The notes under the pieces were generated by a model. It was not told the DNA's origin. It saw only the letters and a list, made by a program, of their open reading frames with translations, and made no database searches. The position numbers were made by a program, and so were the translations under genes. DNA of 42,186 nt from Verrucomicrobiales bacterium (GTDB lineage: Bacteria > Verrucomicrobiota > Verrucomicrobiia > Limisphaerales > JAQGOY01): NCBI GenBank assembly GCA_028293375.1, contig JAQGOY010000258.1:1-42186 (forward strand), given 5' to 3'. Shown here piece after piece: positions 33,342 to 41,163 of this stretch. Numbering within the stretch: the first letter of the stretch is position 1; each line of letters opens with the position of its first letter.

Positions 33342-34184
33342 ATGGCTCCATCAACACTAGACTTAATTCGAAAATTATTCGGCCACAAGTTTCCACGGTG
33401 GGGATCACTCGGATACAAGTGGTTTCTTCGGCAACGGCCGGACCGGATAACGACAGAATTATTTCCTGGCGTTCGCCTGTCCCTGGACTTGAACGACGAC
33501 GCACAACGAACTTTTTACTATTATGGCGATCGATATGAATTTCCTACCGGCTCCGTCCTGGCTTCATGGTGCAGCGGCGCCAGTTTATTCTTCGACATCG
33601 GCGCAAACCTTGGATTTTTTTCCCTGCTGTTAAGATCCAAATGTATTCCTATAAGGATCATAGCTTTCGAACCAAATCCACTAGTGAATGGTCGTTTGAA
33701 ACAAATAATCGAAGAGAATCAACTATCAGACATCACAGTGGAGAACTTTGGCCTTTCCAATTTAAAGGCAGTACTTCCTTTACATCCAGGCCAGGAAAAT
33801 GATGGGCAAAGCACTTTTGGGCAGCACCCGCTGCTGAGCAAGCTGACCGTGGCCCATGCCGAAGTGCTTCCGTTCGATTCTTACTGCGACTTAAGGGGAA
33901 TCAAGCTACCGGACAAGCCAGAATGGGTGGCGAAGATCGATGTTGAAGGATTCGACTTGAAGGTTCTGGAGGGGATGTCCCGCGCGCTGGAACACAAAGC
34001 TTTCAAGGGAATTGCGGTTGAAGTGAACGAATTCAATCTCTCATTTTGTGAAGCTAGCGCAGAAAAGTTGAGAAAGTTCCTGACAGCCCGAAACTATCGA
34101 CAATTGACGAGAGATGAACTCCCCAAAGGCCACACATCTACAGACAATGAGTTTTATGTCCCTGATGCTCAAAGACCTAATTGA
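33342..34184 (+). CDS. FkbM-family methyltransferase (copy 1)
   Basis: SAM-dependent methyltransferase of 280 aa. The SAM-binding motif is FFDIGANLGFFSLLL (about 84-98), followed by AFEPNP and the family segment KIDVEGFDLKVLEGM. FkbM relatives O-methylate sugars, lipids or natural products; in this context a sugar of the surface glycan is likely. The N-terminal 80 residues (FPRWGSLGYKWFLRQRPDRI onward) match the second FkbM gene at 35198, so the two are paralogues. It is convergent with the GT9 gene; their 3' ends overlap by 16 bases. Confidence 0.87.
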   Translation: MAPSTLDLIRKLFGHKFPRWGSLGYKWFLRQRPDRITTELFPGVRLSLDLNDDAQRTFYYYGDRYEFPTGSVLASWCSGASLFFDIGANLGFFSLLLRSKCIPIRIIAFEPNPLVNGRLKQIIEENQLSDITVENFGLSNLKAVLPLHPGQENDGQSTFGQHPLLSKLTVAHAEVLPFDSYCDLRGIKLPDKPEWVAKIDVEGFDLKVLEGMSRALEHKAFKGIAVEVNEFNLSFCEASAEKLRKFLTARNYRQLTRDELPKGHTSTDNEFYVPDAQRPN

Positions 34185-35188
34185 GAAAGGGCCGTGAGCG
34201 CCAATTGACGGCCGGTAATTTCGCCGCGGAAGTCGCAATGTGTGTGAGTGCGGGAAAAATGGGCTTCGCATTTTTCCCGGGGCAGCTCGATAGCTAGCGA
34301 TGAAGTTGCCTGCGCCCCCCAGACTTTTGCGCATAATCCCGGTCTGCCGCAAAATGGGGAAACGGTTCTAACCCCCAGCGCCGAGGCGAGGTGCAGCGTC
34401 CCGGTGCTCGGACATATAACCATCTGCACCTGCGAAAGGATTGCTGCAAATTCCCGAATATTGAGCTCGCCGAATGCATACCAGATTCTGCGCGACTCCT
34501 TCCATTCGGAGGGCCATTTCGAAACCAAAGATGCTTCTTTTCTAGTCCCGGTGACAACAATTCCTAGATTTGTGTTCTTCAACAAAGTCACTGCGGCTTG
34601 CTCATATTGAGCAGAATCAAGATTGCAGGCGCTTCCCCCTGAGCCGGGATGAATACAAATGACATCCACGTTGCCCAGTCTTTCCTTCAGGCAACCACGA
34701 GCGTGATTGCGTTCGGATGCTGTCACGAATACCTCCGGCTGAGAAATGTCCGTGCTCAACCCAAGCGCGCGTGCCAGCTCAAGAAGAATTACAGCGTACG
34801 GGCGAGGTTGCTCGATAATCCTCGACCTTAGGCAATTGTGTCCCGTCAATCTCCCCCAGACCCCACTCCAAAGCGCAATTCTCAATTTCGCGCCACTCAT
34901 CGCTGAAGCCCACAGCAGTTGTCGCGGATAGCCGTACGGAAGGAGGATAGCATCAAATTTTTGTTTGCGAAAAAAAGCACCCAACGCCACCCAGTCCTTG
35001 GGAAACTGAGGTGCAATATCCTCGAAGTTTTTAATCGCCGCCACTGATGGATTTTCAACTAAAATTCCTGAAATAGCTGCGGGTGCAATCGCCGTGACTT
35101 CATGACCAGCTTTTGCCAGCACCTTCAAAAGTGGAGTCGTGAGAACCAAATCTCCAAGATGGTCATTTCTAACAACGGCAATTTTCAT
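34169..35188 (-). CDS. GT9-family glycosyltransferase (heptosyltransferase-like)
   Basis: Protein of 339 aa with a GT-B fold of the ADP-heptose transferase family. It begins MKIAVVRNDHLGDLVLTTPL, the family's N-terminal motif (R-x-D-x-x-G-D). The C-terminal half has ICIHPGSGGSACN and CPSTGTLHLASALGVRTVSPF, the nucleotide-sugar binding region (usually SGPxHxA; here STGTLHLA). It would add a heptose or a related sugar to a lipid-linked glycan on the cytoplasmic face. It lies between two FkbM methyltransferase paralogues and starts 10 bases after the second one ends. The acceptor cannot be read from the sequence. Confidence 0.85.
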   Translation of the reverse strand: MKIAVVRNDHLGDLVLTTPLLKVLAKAGHEVTAIAPAAISGILVENPSVAAIKNFEDIAPQFPKDWVALGAFFRKQKFDAILLPYGYPRQLLWASAMSGAKLRIALWSGVWGRLTGHNCLRSRIIEQPRPYAVILLELARALGLSTDISQPEVFVTASERNHARGCLKERLGNVDVICIHPGSGGSACNLDSAQYEQAAVTLLKNTNLGIVVTGTRKEASLVSKWPSEWKESRRIWYAFGELNIREFAAILSQVQMVICPSTGTLHLASALGVRTVSPFCGRPGLCAKVWGAQATSSLAIELPREKCEAHFSRTHTHCDFRGEITGRQLALTALSQLGL

Positions 35189-35197
35189 TCCGAGAGG

Positions 35198-36031
35198 CTA
35201 GGGCTTTAGTTCGAAGAAGGCGTTGCCGGACGATGTCATTGTTGCTCTGGTGATCCCTTGAGGGCAGGCACGGTATCCGTGAGATTCCAGCAAATCAAAA
35301 ATTTCAGCCGCGGTTGCCTGGCAAAGATTCAACGTGAATGGGTTAATCTCCACGACCAGTCCTAGAAACGCTTTCGCGGCAAGCGCGCTCCTCATTCCTC
35401 GAAGTACTTTTAGTTCGAATCCTTCAACATCAATTTTTGCGCACCAGGCTGGCGATGAAGGCAAACCTAGGGACTTTTCGATTATGAAGTCATCAAAACG
35501 AACAACCTGAATCGAGTTAAATGGTGCTTGGCCTATTAGCTCCGGGTGTTTGCCGAATGTCGAATGCCCCGAATCGACTACGCCTTTGAATAAATCCAAC
35601 TTCTTGCTTTCTTCTCCTAACCCCAGGTTATAGGGATGCATTCTTTCCAAGGCATTTGAATCTTTGGCGGATTGTACAAGAGCGAAAGTTTCGGGATTGG
35701 GTTCAAAGGAATACACTTCCAGCTCGGGGCATCGGGCCAGCATGAGAAAACTGAAAAAACCATAGTTGGATCCGATGTCAAAGAAACAGGTCGATCGTTT
35801 CCCCCAACTCTTCAAAATATCCGCCGTGGGAAATTCAAAACGCTCCCCCTGCCAATAGGTTGTTCTTTGAGTATCGTCATTAAAATTGAGGGGTACTTTA
35901 ATCCCTTCAAACAGCTCGACTGTTGCACGCCTCGGCATCAGTTGGAAAAAGAGATCGTACGCCTGCCTCCCCAGCCTTGGAAACCGGAAACCACTTGACT
36001 TTCTAATCATCTCAGAAACCGCAACTCGCAT
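35198..36031 (-). CDS. FkbM-family methyltransferase (copy 2)
   Basis: SAM-dependent methyltransferase of about 277 aa. It has FFDIGSNYGFFSFL, SFEPNP, HSTFGKHPEL and KIDVEGFELKVLRGM, each matching copy 1 in order. The ATG at 36031 is chosen because MRVAVSEMIRKSSG lines up without gaps with the start of copy 1 (MAPSTLDLIRKLFG); a GTG nine codons further upstream (36058) is also open. It is probably in one transcript with the GT9 gene downstream. Probable target: a hydroxyl group on a surface-glycan sugar. Confidence 0.87.
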   Translation of the reverse strand: MRVAVSEMIRKSSGFRFPRLGRQAYDLFFQLMPRRATVELFEGIKVPLNFNDDTQRTTYWQGERFEFPTADILKSWGKRSTCFFDIGSNYGFFSFLMLARCPELEVYSFEPNPETFALVQSAKDSNALERMHPYNLGLGEESKKLDLFKGVVDSGHSTFGKHPELIGQAPFNSIQVVRFDDFIIEKSLGLPSSPAWCAKIDVEGFELKVLRGMRSALAAKAFLGLVVEINPFTLNLCQATAAEIFDLLESHGYRACPQGITRATMTSSGNAFFELKP

Positions 36032-36215
36032 TCCGGAAACATAACGGCTGTCGCCCACTCATCAAGGAATTGTTCAGCGAGGAACATTTTACCGCAGTTT
36101 GAGGATTTACACCATTCGGACCCCTCAAAGGACAATTAAGTATCCATCAATATGGGCTTTGCGAGTCTGAAAAGCGTGGAAACCACGACTTTTTAACCGT
36201 GTGCATCCTGCGCAT

Positions 36216-37013
36216 TCAGGCTTTGGGCGATACTTTTAAAACCGCGAGAGTAGTTCCAGAAATGTGGATTAGGTTTTTAAAGTTAATGTCATTCAGCATT
36301 AATTCATTCAACGCCTGGTTCACTCCGGGCCAACAACTCGCATAGTCGTGAAAAAAAATCGTGCCTCCTTGTTCCCGGATCAGCGCGATGGCTTTCTTTG
36401 CATCGTTTAGCACATATTCGTAAGCGTGACTGCCATCCACAAACACCAAATCCATGCTTGCCTTATATGGGGAAAAATCAAAGGACGCCGAATCACCAAA
36501 AACCTGAGTAATGCACTTTGACAATGCTGAGTTGCTTTGGAACCTTTCCCCCGAAGATTCCTTATTAATGAATGCTCTGTCTGCTATTTCCGTTTTCAGC
36601 TTGGTGTTTTGAAGATCGGCTCTTGGCAAATCCAAAGTGATCACGCGCCCAGGAGAAATCATGTTGGCGGCCATGTTCAACGTTGTTCTTCCATCAAACG
36701 TCCCAATCTCAAAAATATTTCTTGCTCCGATCTTGCGAATGGTGCGATTCAGGACAACCAACTCTGTAGTGGTAACATTGCCCGGCATTGCCTCGAGACT
36801 GAGGAGGTGAAGCCTTTCGTCATCAGGAGCAAAGTCATCGATCGAAACAGTTGGTAACAGTAGTGGAACATCTTTTCTTCCCAGCCCAAAGTGAAAACAA
36901 AGAGTGAATATCAAATGGCGGTTTACGGCCGAAAAGACCCCAAATGTAAACAGGTAGATGCAACAACAAATTCCATATAAGTATTTGGGAAGAAATCGAA
37001 GGGCAGCAGGCAT
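36216..37013 (-). CDS. Class I SAM methyltransferase with hydrophobic N-terminus
   Basis: Protein of about 265 aa. Residues about 8-30 (LYGICCCIYLFTFGVF) form a hydrophobic, Cys-containing helix that may anchor it in the membrane. The methyltransferase domain has NIFEIGTFDGRTTLNMA (motif I), VITLDLPRA (acidic motif II), DLVFVDGSHAYEYVLNDA and GGTIFFHDYASCWPGVNQAL. This pattern, with VDGSHxYxxVxxD and HDY, is that of the CmcI/TylF-like or Methyltransf_24 group, which act on sugars and small molecules. The ATG at 37013 is preferred; a TTG at 37043, two bases after the rfaE2 stop, is also open. Neither has a clear Shine-Dalgarno. Confidence 0.8.
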   Translation of the reverse strand: MPAALRFLPKYLYGICCCIYLFTFGVFSAVNRHLIFTLCFHFGLGRKDVPLLLPTVSIDDFAPDDERLHLLSLEAMPGNVTTTELVVLNRTIRKIGARNIFEIGTFDGRTTLNMAANMISPGRVITLDLPRADLQNTKLKTEIADRAFINKESSGERFQSNSALSKCITQVFGDSASFDFSPYKASMDLVFVDGSHAYEYVLNDAKKAIALIREQGGTIFFHDYASCWPGVNQALNELMLNDINFKNLIHISGTTLAVLKVSPKA

Positions 37014-37044
37014 AATTTTTAATTGTTTATGTGAACGCGTCAAT

Positions 37045-37530
37045 TTAGAGGCTGCTTATTTTGGCTATCAGGCCGGTGGTAGATCTTTCAGGGATGAGCC
37101 GCAGAATCTGGATGCGGCCGCCACAATTTTCAACCGCCTGACGTTCTTCGGCGTTCAGTTGCTCCAGGGTGTAGTCCCCACCTTTCACATAGATATCTGG
37201 AGACGCCATTTTTAAAAAATTTGTTGCCGTTGCTTCCTCAAAAACAAAAACTCCGCTTACCGCTTCAAGAGCTGCAAGTACTGATGCCCTGTCGCTTTCG
37301 TTGTTCAACGGTCTTGCCGGTCCCTTCAGTTTCTTCACTGCCGTGTCACCATTCACGCCAATCAACAAGGCGTCCCCGAGGTTCCTCGCTTCTTGCAAAT
37401 ACGATACATGACCCAAATGGAGCAGGTCGAAGCACCCGTTGGTCACAACGAGCCGTTTGCTTTGTTTCCGGAGGTCACTTCTCCACGAGTTCAGCGTGGC
37501 CTGAGTCAATACTTTTGCCTGAAAATCCAT
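37045..37530 (-). CDS. rfaE2: D-glycero-beta-D-manno-heptose 1-phosphate adenylyltransferase
   Basis: Nucleotidyltransferase of 161 aa that makes ADP-D-glycero-D-manno-heptose from the sugar-1-phosphate. It has the cytidylyltransferase-type motif TNGCFDLLHLGHVSYL with HLGH, the family segment VGVNGDTAVKKLKGPARPLN, YVKGGDYT and the ISTT-like ERSTTGLIAKI near the C-terminus. It corresponds to the C-terminal half of HldE; the kinase half (RfaE1), GmhA, GmhB and the epimerase HldD are not in the window. Its product would feed the GT9 heptosyltransferase-like proteins nearby. Confidence 0.92.
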   Translation of the reverse strand: MDFQAKVLTQATLNSWRSDLRKQSKRLVVTNGCFDLLHLGHVSYLQEARNLGDALLIGVNGDTAVKKLKGPARPLNNESDRASVLAALEAVSGVFVFEEATATNFLKMASPDIYVKGGDYTLEQLNAEERQAVENCGGRIQILRLIPERSTTGLIAKISSL

Positions 37531-37686
37531 TCGTTGCGAAATTATCAGGTTGCTATGTTATTGCAATTATTGAATCACCTACACACTAGGATGAAATGAA
37601 GCACCTCCGACACAGCAACGATTTGTTAAACCTGCAGCATCAGCCCCTGAAAAGTAGTGCAAACTTCAGCGCGCCGCAGGGCTGGT

Positions 37687-38802
37687 TCAGTATCGCGCAA
37701 GCATCTCCTCAAAAAGATTTTCATAAAGCGAACAAATGACTTCCCAATCGTAGAATTTTGCAACGCGCTCCTGCCCGCGTCTCCCCAACTCGGCCGCAAG
37801 GGCAGGGTCCTTCGCCACCTGCCTGATGGCGCGAACAAGAGTTATTTCCGCGTTTGCATCCTCGAACGTTATTGCAGTGTCTTTGACCACTTCAAGATTT
37901 CCAGGTGTGTCACGGGCAATGACACAGTTCCCAAATCCCATTTGATCCAGAAGCACTGGTCTTGTTGCATCAATCGCCGTGGGCAAGATAAATGCACGCG
38001 CGTGATAACTCAATTGTTGATAGGACTCACCAAACAGATATCCAGTCATGATGATTTTTCCCTTCGAACGTTGCGCAAGCCCTTCAAGCTTTCCAATAAA
38101 CGCTTTTTGATAGGGAGCATCACCAATCACAACCAGCGGGAGATCCACCCCGCTCTCAATATGCGCTCTCATAGCCAGATCCGCTGCGTTTTCTGGTGTC
38201 AGCCGAGAAACATACAAGAAATAATTCTTCGACTTTAAACCCAGCTTTTCGAGATGACTCGTTCCGGGATCCTTTGTAACTACGTTAGATCCATACGGGA
38301 TGAGCTGGGGAACAATGCCGTAAAGTGTTTTGTAGCGCTCCAGGATGGTTCCATTGTCAGCAATGACTATATCGGCAAGTTTCGAGGCCCATTTTTCGCT
38401 TTTATATAACCACCACCGGCCAAAACCTGTCCATTTTGCGCGTGCAAAGTCCGCGCCGTCAACGTTGACCACCGTTTTCATTCCACCAAGCCTGGGCACA
38501 ATGGAGAACAAGCTATTTCCGACGCCGCAGAAATAGACTATGTCGTAGCCTTTAAACAATGCATGAATAACACTGAGCCCGGTATGCAGGATGGTGTCAG
38601 TCCCCTTCGTGGGAAGAGTCGGAAGGTGAACAATTTTGACACCATGGAATTCTGCTTTCCGATATTTGTTAAACGGAATACGATTGTAAACAGTCACCTC
38701 ATGGCCTCGGCTCACGAGTCGCACAGAAATCTGCTCCAGAAATGTCTCGAAACCGGAATAGCAGGCAGGAATCCCCCGCGAACCTAAAAAACCAATACGC
38801 AT
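37687..38802 (-). CDS. Glycosyltransferase (GT4-type, with DUF1972 N-terminus)
   Basis: Retaining GT-B glycosyltransferase of about 371 aa. The start MRIGFLGSRGIPACYSGFET is the signature of the DUF1972/rhamnosyltransferase-like N-terminal domain. The C-terminal Rossmann domain has YFLYVSRLTPENAADLAM, PLVVIGDAPYQ and the ILPTAIDATRPVLLDQMGFG acceptor/nucleotide-binding segment, in place of the usual E-x7-E motif. An ATG 23 codons further upstream exists but the extra residues do not match the family. The sugar donor is unknown. 156 bases separate it from rfaE2, enough for a separate promoter; I saw no convincing one. Confidence 0.87.
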   Translation of the reverse strand: MRIGFLGSRGIPACYSGFETFLEQISVRLVSRGHEVTVYNRIPFNKYRKAEFHGVKIVHLPTLPTKGTDTILHTGLSVIHALFKGYDIVYFCGVGNSLFSIVPRLGGMKTVVNVDGADFARAKWTGFGRWWLYKSEKWASKLADIVIADNGTILERYKTLYGIVPQLIPYGSNVVTKDPGTSHLEKLGLKSKNYFLYVSRLTPENAADLAMRAHIESGVDLPLVVIGDAPYQKAFIGKLEGLAQRSKGKIIMTGYLFGESYQQLSYHARAFILPTAIDATRPVLLDQMGFGNCVIARDTPGNLEVVKDTAITFEDANAEITLVRAIRQVAKDPALAAELGRRGQERVAKFYDWEVICSLYENLFEEMLARY

Positions 38803-39313
38803 ATTGCTTCGTGCCACTGAATTCTGACTAAAAACGAGTCCATTACATAGCGGCTTTAAGTGGAAAGACAAACATTAGTTTCGCCCGCGAACTGCAAATT
38901 CCAAGACGTCCAGTCTATCCCCATTAACAAAATGGATTTCCAATCCCGGGGAGAGAACGGGGATTCGGATCCTTGCGGAAAACCGCAGCCTACATTTCAG
39001 GCTTAATCCCTCCGAAACCCTGGCCAGTAACAAGTTCCTTTGACTGCCCAAGGTTGGACCAATTACAGGTATTTTAACTACTTTTATCGATTAATCAAAA
39101 ACTTGAATCCACAAACAGCGTCGAAGAAACCAAAGGCGAAAAAACGGCATCCAGAAGCGCCATTTGATGCATTTTATTTGGTTTTTGAAAGTGATAATCG
39201 GAATTTCTGCTCACCTCCAGAAAGCTTGCCTCCCCTTTCCATACCTCCTACAAAGATAAAAGCAAATCGGCAGCAGCCCGAGCTGTTTCCCGCTTTTCGT
39301 AGCTTTGACGAAT
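38803..39313. other. About 500-base spacer without a supported gene
   Basis: This divergent spacer lies between the GT4-type gene (minus) and a methyltransferase (plus). A plus-strand frame from 39040 overlaps the methyltransferase start but has no family resemblance. It must contain the promoters of both flanking genes. No terminator, tRNA or repeat was recognised. Confidence 0.5.
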
Positions 39314-40006
39314 ATGGACGAATCAAAAAAAAGTAGAAAACTTTGGGGTCCTCTTGAATTTGCCATTCTTACCGGCTCAGGTATCGATATAGGCTGTGGT
39401 CCCGATCCTGTAACACCAAATGTCTATAAATTCGATGTACAGGACGGTGATGCAAATGAAATCACTAAATACGTTCACGACCAATTCGATTTTGTCTATG
39501 CTTCCCATTGCCTCGAACACATGCACCGTCCTGACAAAACTTTACTAGAGTGGTGGAAATTAGTGAAACCAGGGGGGCATCTTTTTTTCATGGTTCCTGA
39601 TGAAGACCTTTACGAACAGGGAGTATTCCCCAGCAGATTCAATCCGGACCATAAGGCGACGTTTACTATTTCAAAGGATAAAAGCTGGTCACCTGTTTCC
39701 TTCAACGTATTACAACTGGCACACTCTCTTCCGGAGGGGCAGCTTGTAAAAATAGCCTTGCAGGACCAGGGTTACGATCGTCGTTTGATCCGCCATGGAC
39801 TTTCTCGTTCTCCCTTGACTGCGGCCGCTCGTTTTTTTCTAAGAAGTTATTATTTCGCGCGAAGGCGAAAATTTGGGCCAGCACTGCCAGCTTTCGAAAG
39901 TCTCATGTCTCATTTTTCCCAAGTAGACCAGACTCTTCGATCTAATGTCGTGGCACAAATTCAGTGCATTGTTAAAAAGAACCAAACCTCACAACCTATC
40001 AGATAA
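39314..40006 (+). CDS. SAM-dependent methyltransferase (Methyltransf_11 type)
   Basis: Protein of about 230 aa. Motif I is SGIDIGCGPDPVTP, followed by QFDFVYASHCLEHMHRPDKT and LVKPGGHLFFMVPDEDLYEQG, which is the standard Methyltransf_11/23 order. The C-terminal third is basic and has no known motif. The ATG at 39314 is preferred over the TTG at 39305. It is a lone plus-strand gene among minus-strand glycan genes, convergent with the GT9 gene downstream with a 29-base gap. The substrate is probably a glycan or lipid-linked sugar; this is inference from context. Confidence 0.82.
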   Translation: MDESKKSRKLWGPLEFAILTGSGIDIGCGPDPVTPNVYKFDVQDGDANEITKYVHDQFDFVYASHCLEHMHRPDKTLLEWWKLVKPGGHLFFMVPDEDLYEQGVFPSRFNPDHKATFTISKDKSWSPVSFNVLQLAHSLPEGQLVKIALQDQGYDRRLIRHGLSRSPLTAAARFFLRSYYFARRRKFGPALPAFESLMSHFSQVDQTLRSNVVAQIQCIVKKNQTSQPIR

Positions 40007-40035
40007 ATTCCTGACATCTGAACGCTACTACTCTA

Positions 40036-41163
40036 CTACTTAGGCTTCTGGAGCAAACTAGCGATTTTTGAAGCGGCCGCGTAGATATCAATTCCAAATC
40101 GAGGTTCAATTTGATCTTCAGGATTTACCAGTTCGATAGAACCACATAGATCCGTCTCAGAGTCACAATATATTCCAGCTTCCTCCCGCTTAAACCAAAT
40201 ATTTCGCACAAAAACGACTGGGACATTTGCTGCATTAGCAATATGTCTGGGACCAGAATCCGTGGTAAAGACTAAATCCACATTTTTTAAGAAAGCGCAC
40301 ATTCCAAGAAGGCTTAACTGACCCGCCAGGATGGTGGCCCCGAGGTTATATTGTTCATTGATTTTGTTCAGCACTGTCTCATCGGACTTGGCCCCGCACA
40401 AAACGAGATTTACCGAAACCATTTTTTTAAGTTCTACCAGGGTTTCAGCAAACGCTTCGCTGGGCCAGACTCCACTCTTTTGTCGGCTTGTGATAAAAGC
40501 AGCCAAGATGTTGGGTCCGAGGTGCTTCACCCTGTTCCATTGTTCTGTGGCCGTTTTTAAATGTGAAGGACTCGGATAAAGGATTGGCCTAAGATTCCAA
40601 TCAGGGTTGGTATTCGTGATCTGTGCGGTAAAATCACTGTAATAGGAAGGAAAAGCATTGGGAAAAGAAATATGTATGGGGTGGGTGATCAGAGCAGACA
40701 GACCCTTGAAGATAAACCCCACCCTGACCCCAACCTTCAATTTCACTGCCACTTTTAGGTCCCGGACGTGGTGAACCGTGTTTGTAAGAAACACTGCATC
40801 AAAATCGTGCTTTCGGAGAACCTTCAAATTGTCATCTGTCAAAGTCCCGTGATCATTGGTTCTTAAAGCCAGAGGAATGCAGAACGGATTATTTTCAAGA
40901 ATTTCCGCGTTTCCCGGCTCTGTCAGGTAATAAAAAGTAGTGCATGGAAAAGAACTGGCCAGTTTCGGAAAACAATGCGTTCTATACAAAATATCCCCAA
41001 TGTGACTATCGCCCAGAATTAGAACTTTCTTCCACTGCGCCATCGGTTTTGGTTTTGGCAGGCAAAGAGCGCAGTATAGTCGAAGCAACGGCCACAAAGC
41101 TTCCGTCAGCAGGGCCATATAGTAGTTACGGGGCTTTCTGAACGATTGCTTGATTAGCTTCAT
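40036..41163 (-). CDS. GT9-family glycosyltransferase (second, divergent)
   Basis: Protein of 375 aa. A basic, hydrophobic N-terminal stretch of about 45 residues (ending PKPKPMAQW) precedes the GT9 domain, which begins KKVLILGDSHIGDILYRTH. The C-terminal half has AAFITSRQKSGVWPSEAFAE, LVLCGAKSDE and FTTDSGPRHIANAANVPVVF, the heptosyltransferase SGPxHxA sugar-nucleotide motif in its usual form. The N-terminal extension could attach it to the membrane. Its ATG overlaps the GT2 stop as ATGA, so the two are translationally coupled. Only distantly similar to the GT9 at 34169. Confidence 0.85.
   Translation of the reverse strand: MKLIKQSFRKPRNYYMALLTEALWPLLRLYCALCLPKPKPMAQWKKVLILGDSHIGDILYRTHCFPKLASSFPCTTFYYLTEPGNAEILENNPFCIPLALRTNDHGTLTDDNLKVLRKHDFDAVFLTNTVHHVRDLKVAVKLKVGVRVGFIFKGLSALITHPIHISFPNAFPSYYSDFTAQITNTNPDWNLRPILYPSPSHLKTATEQWNRVKHLGPNILAAFITSRQKSGVWPSEAFAETLVELKKMVSVNLVLCGAKSDETVLNKINEQYNLGATILAGQLSLLGMCAFLKNVDLVFTTDSGPRHIANAANVPVVFVRNIWFKREEAGIYCDSETDLCGSIELVNPEDQIEPRFGIDIYAAASKIASLLQKPK

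Noticed and set aside
36158-36195. Short hairpin CGTGG-AAA-CCACG followed by ACTTTTTAA
   Set aside because: The stem is only 5 bp and its U-run is on the plus strand, where no gene ends. Not a supported terminator.
39174-39242. A minus-strand 22-aa frame with a strong GGAGG Shine-Dalgarno, reading MERGGKLSGGEQKF, similar to the ABC ATPase signature
   Set aside because: Only about a dozen residues resemble the signature, no Walker motifs are nearby, and the frame ends after 22 codons. Chance is the simplest reading.
39040-39336. A plus-strand 98-aa frame upstream of the methyltransferase
   Set aside because: No family resemblance, a basic low-complexity composition, and it overlaps the better-supported methyltransferase start in another frame.
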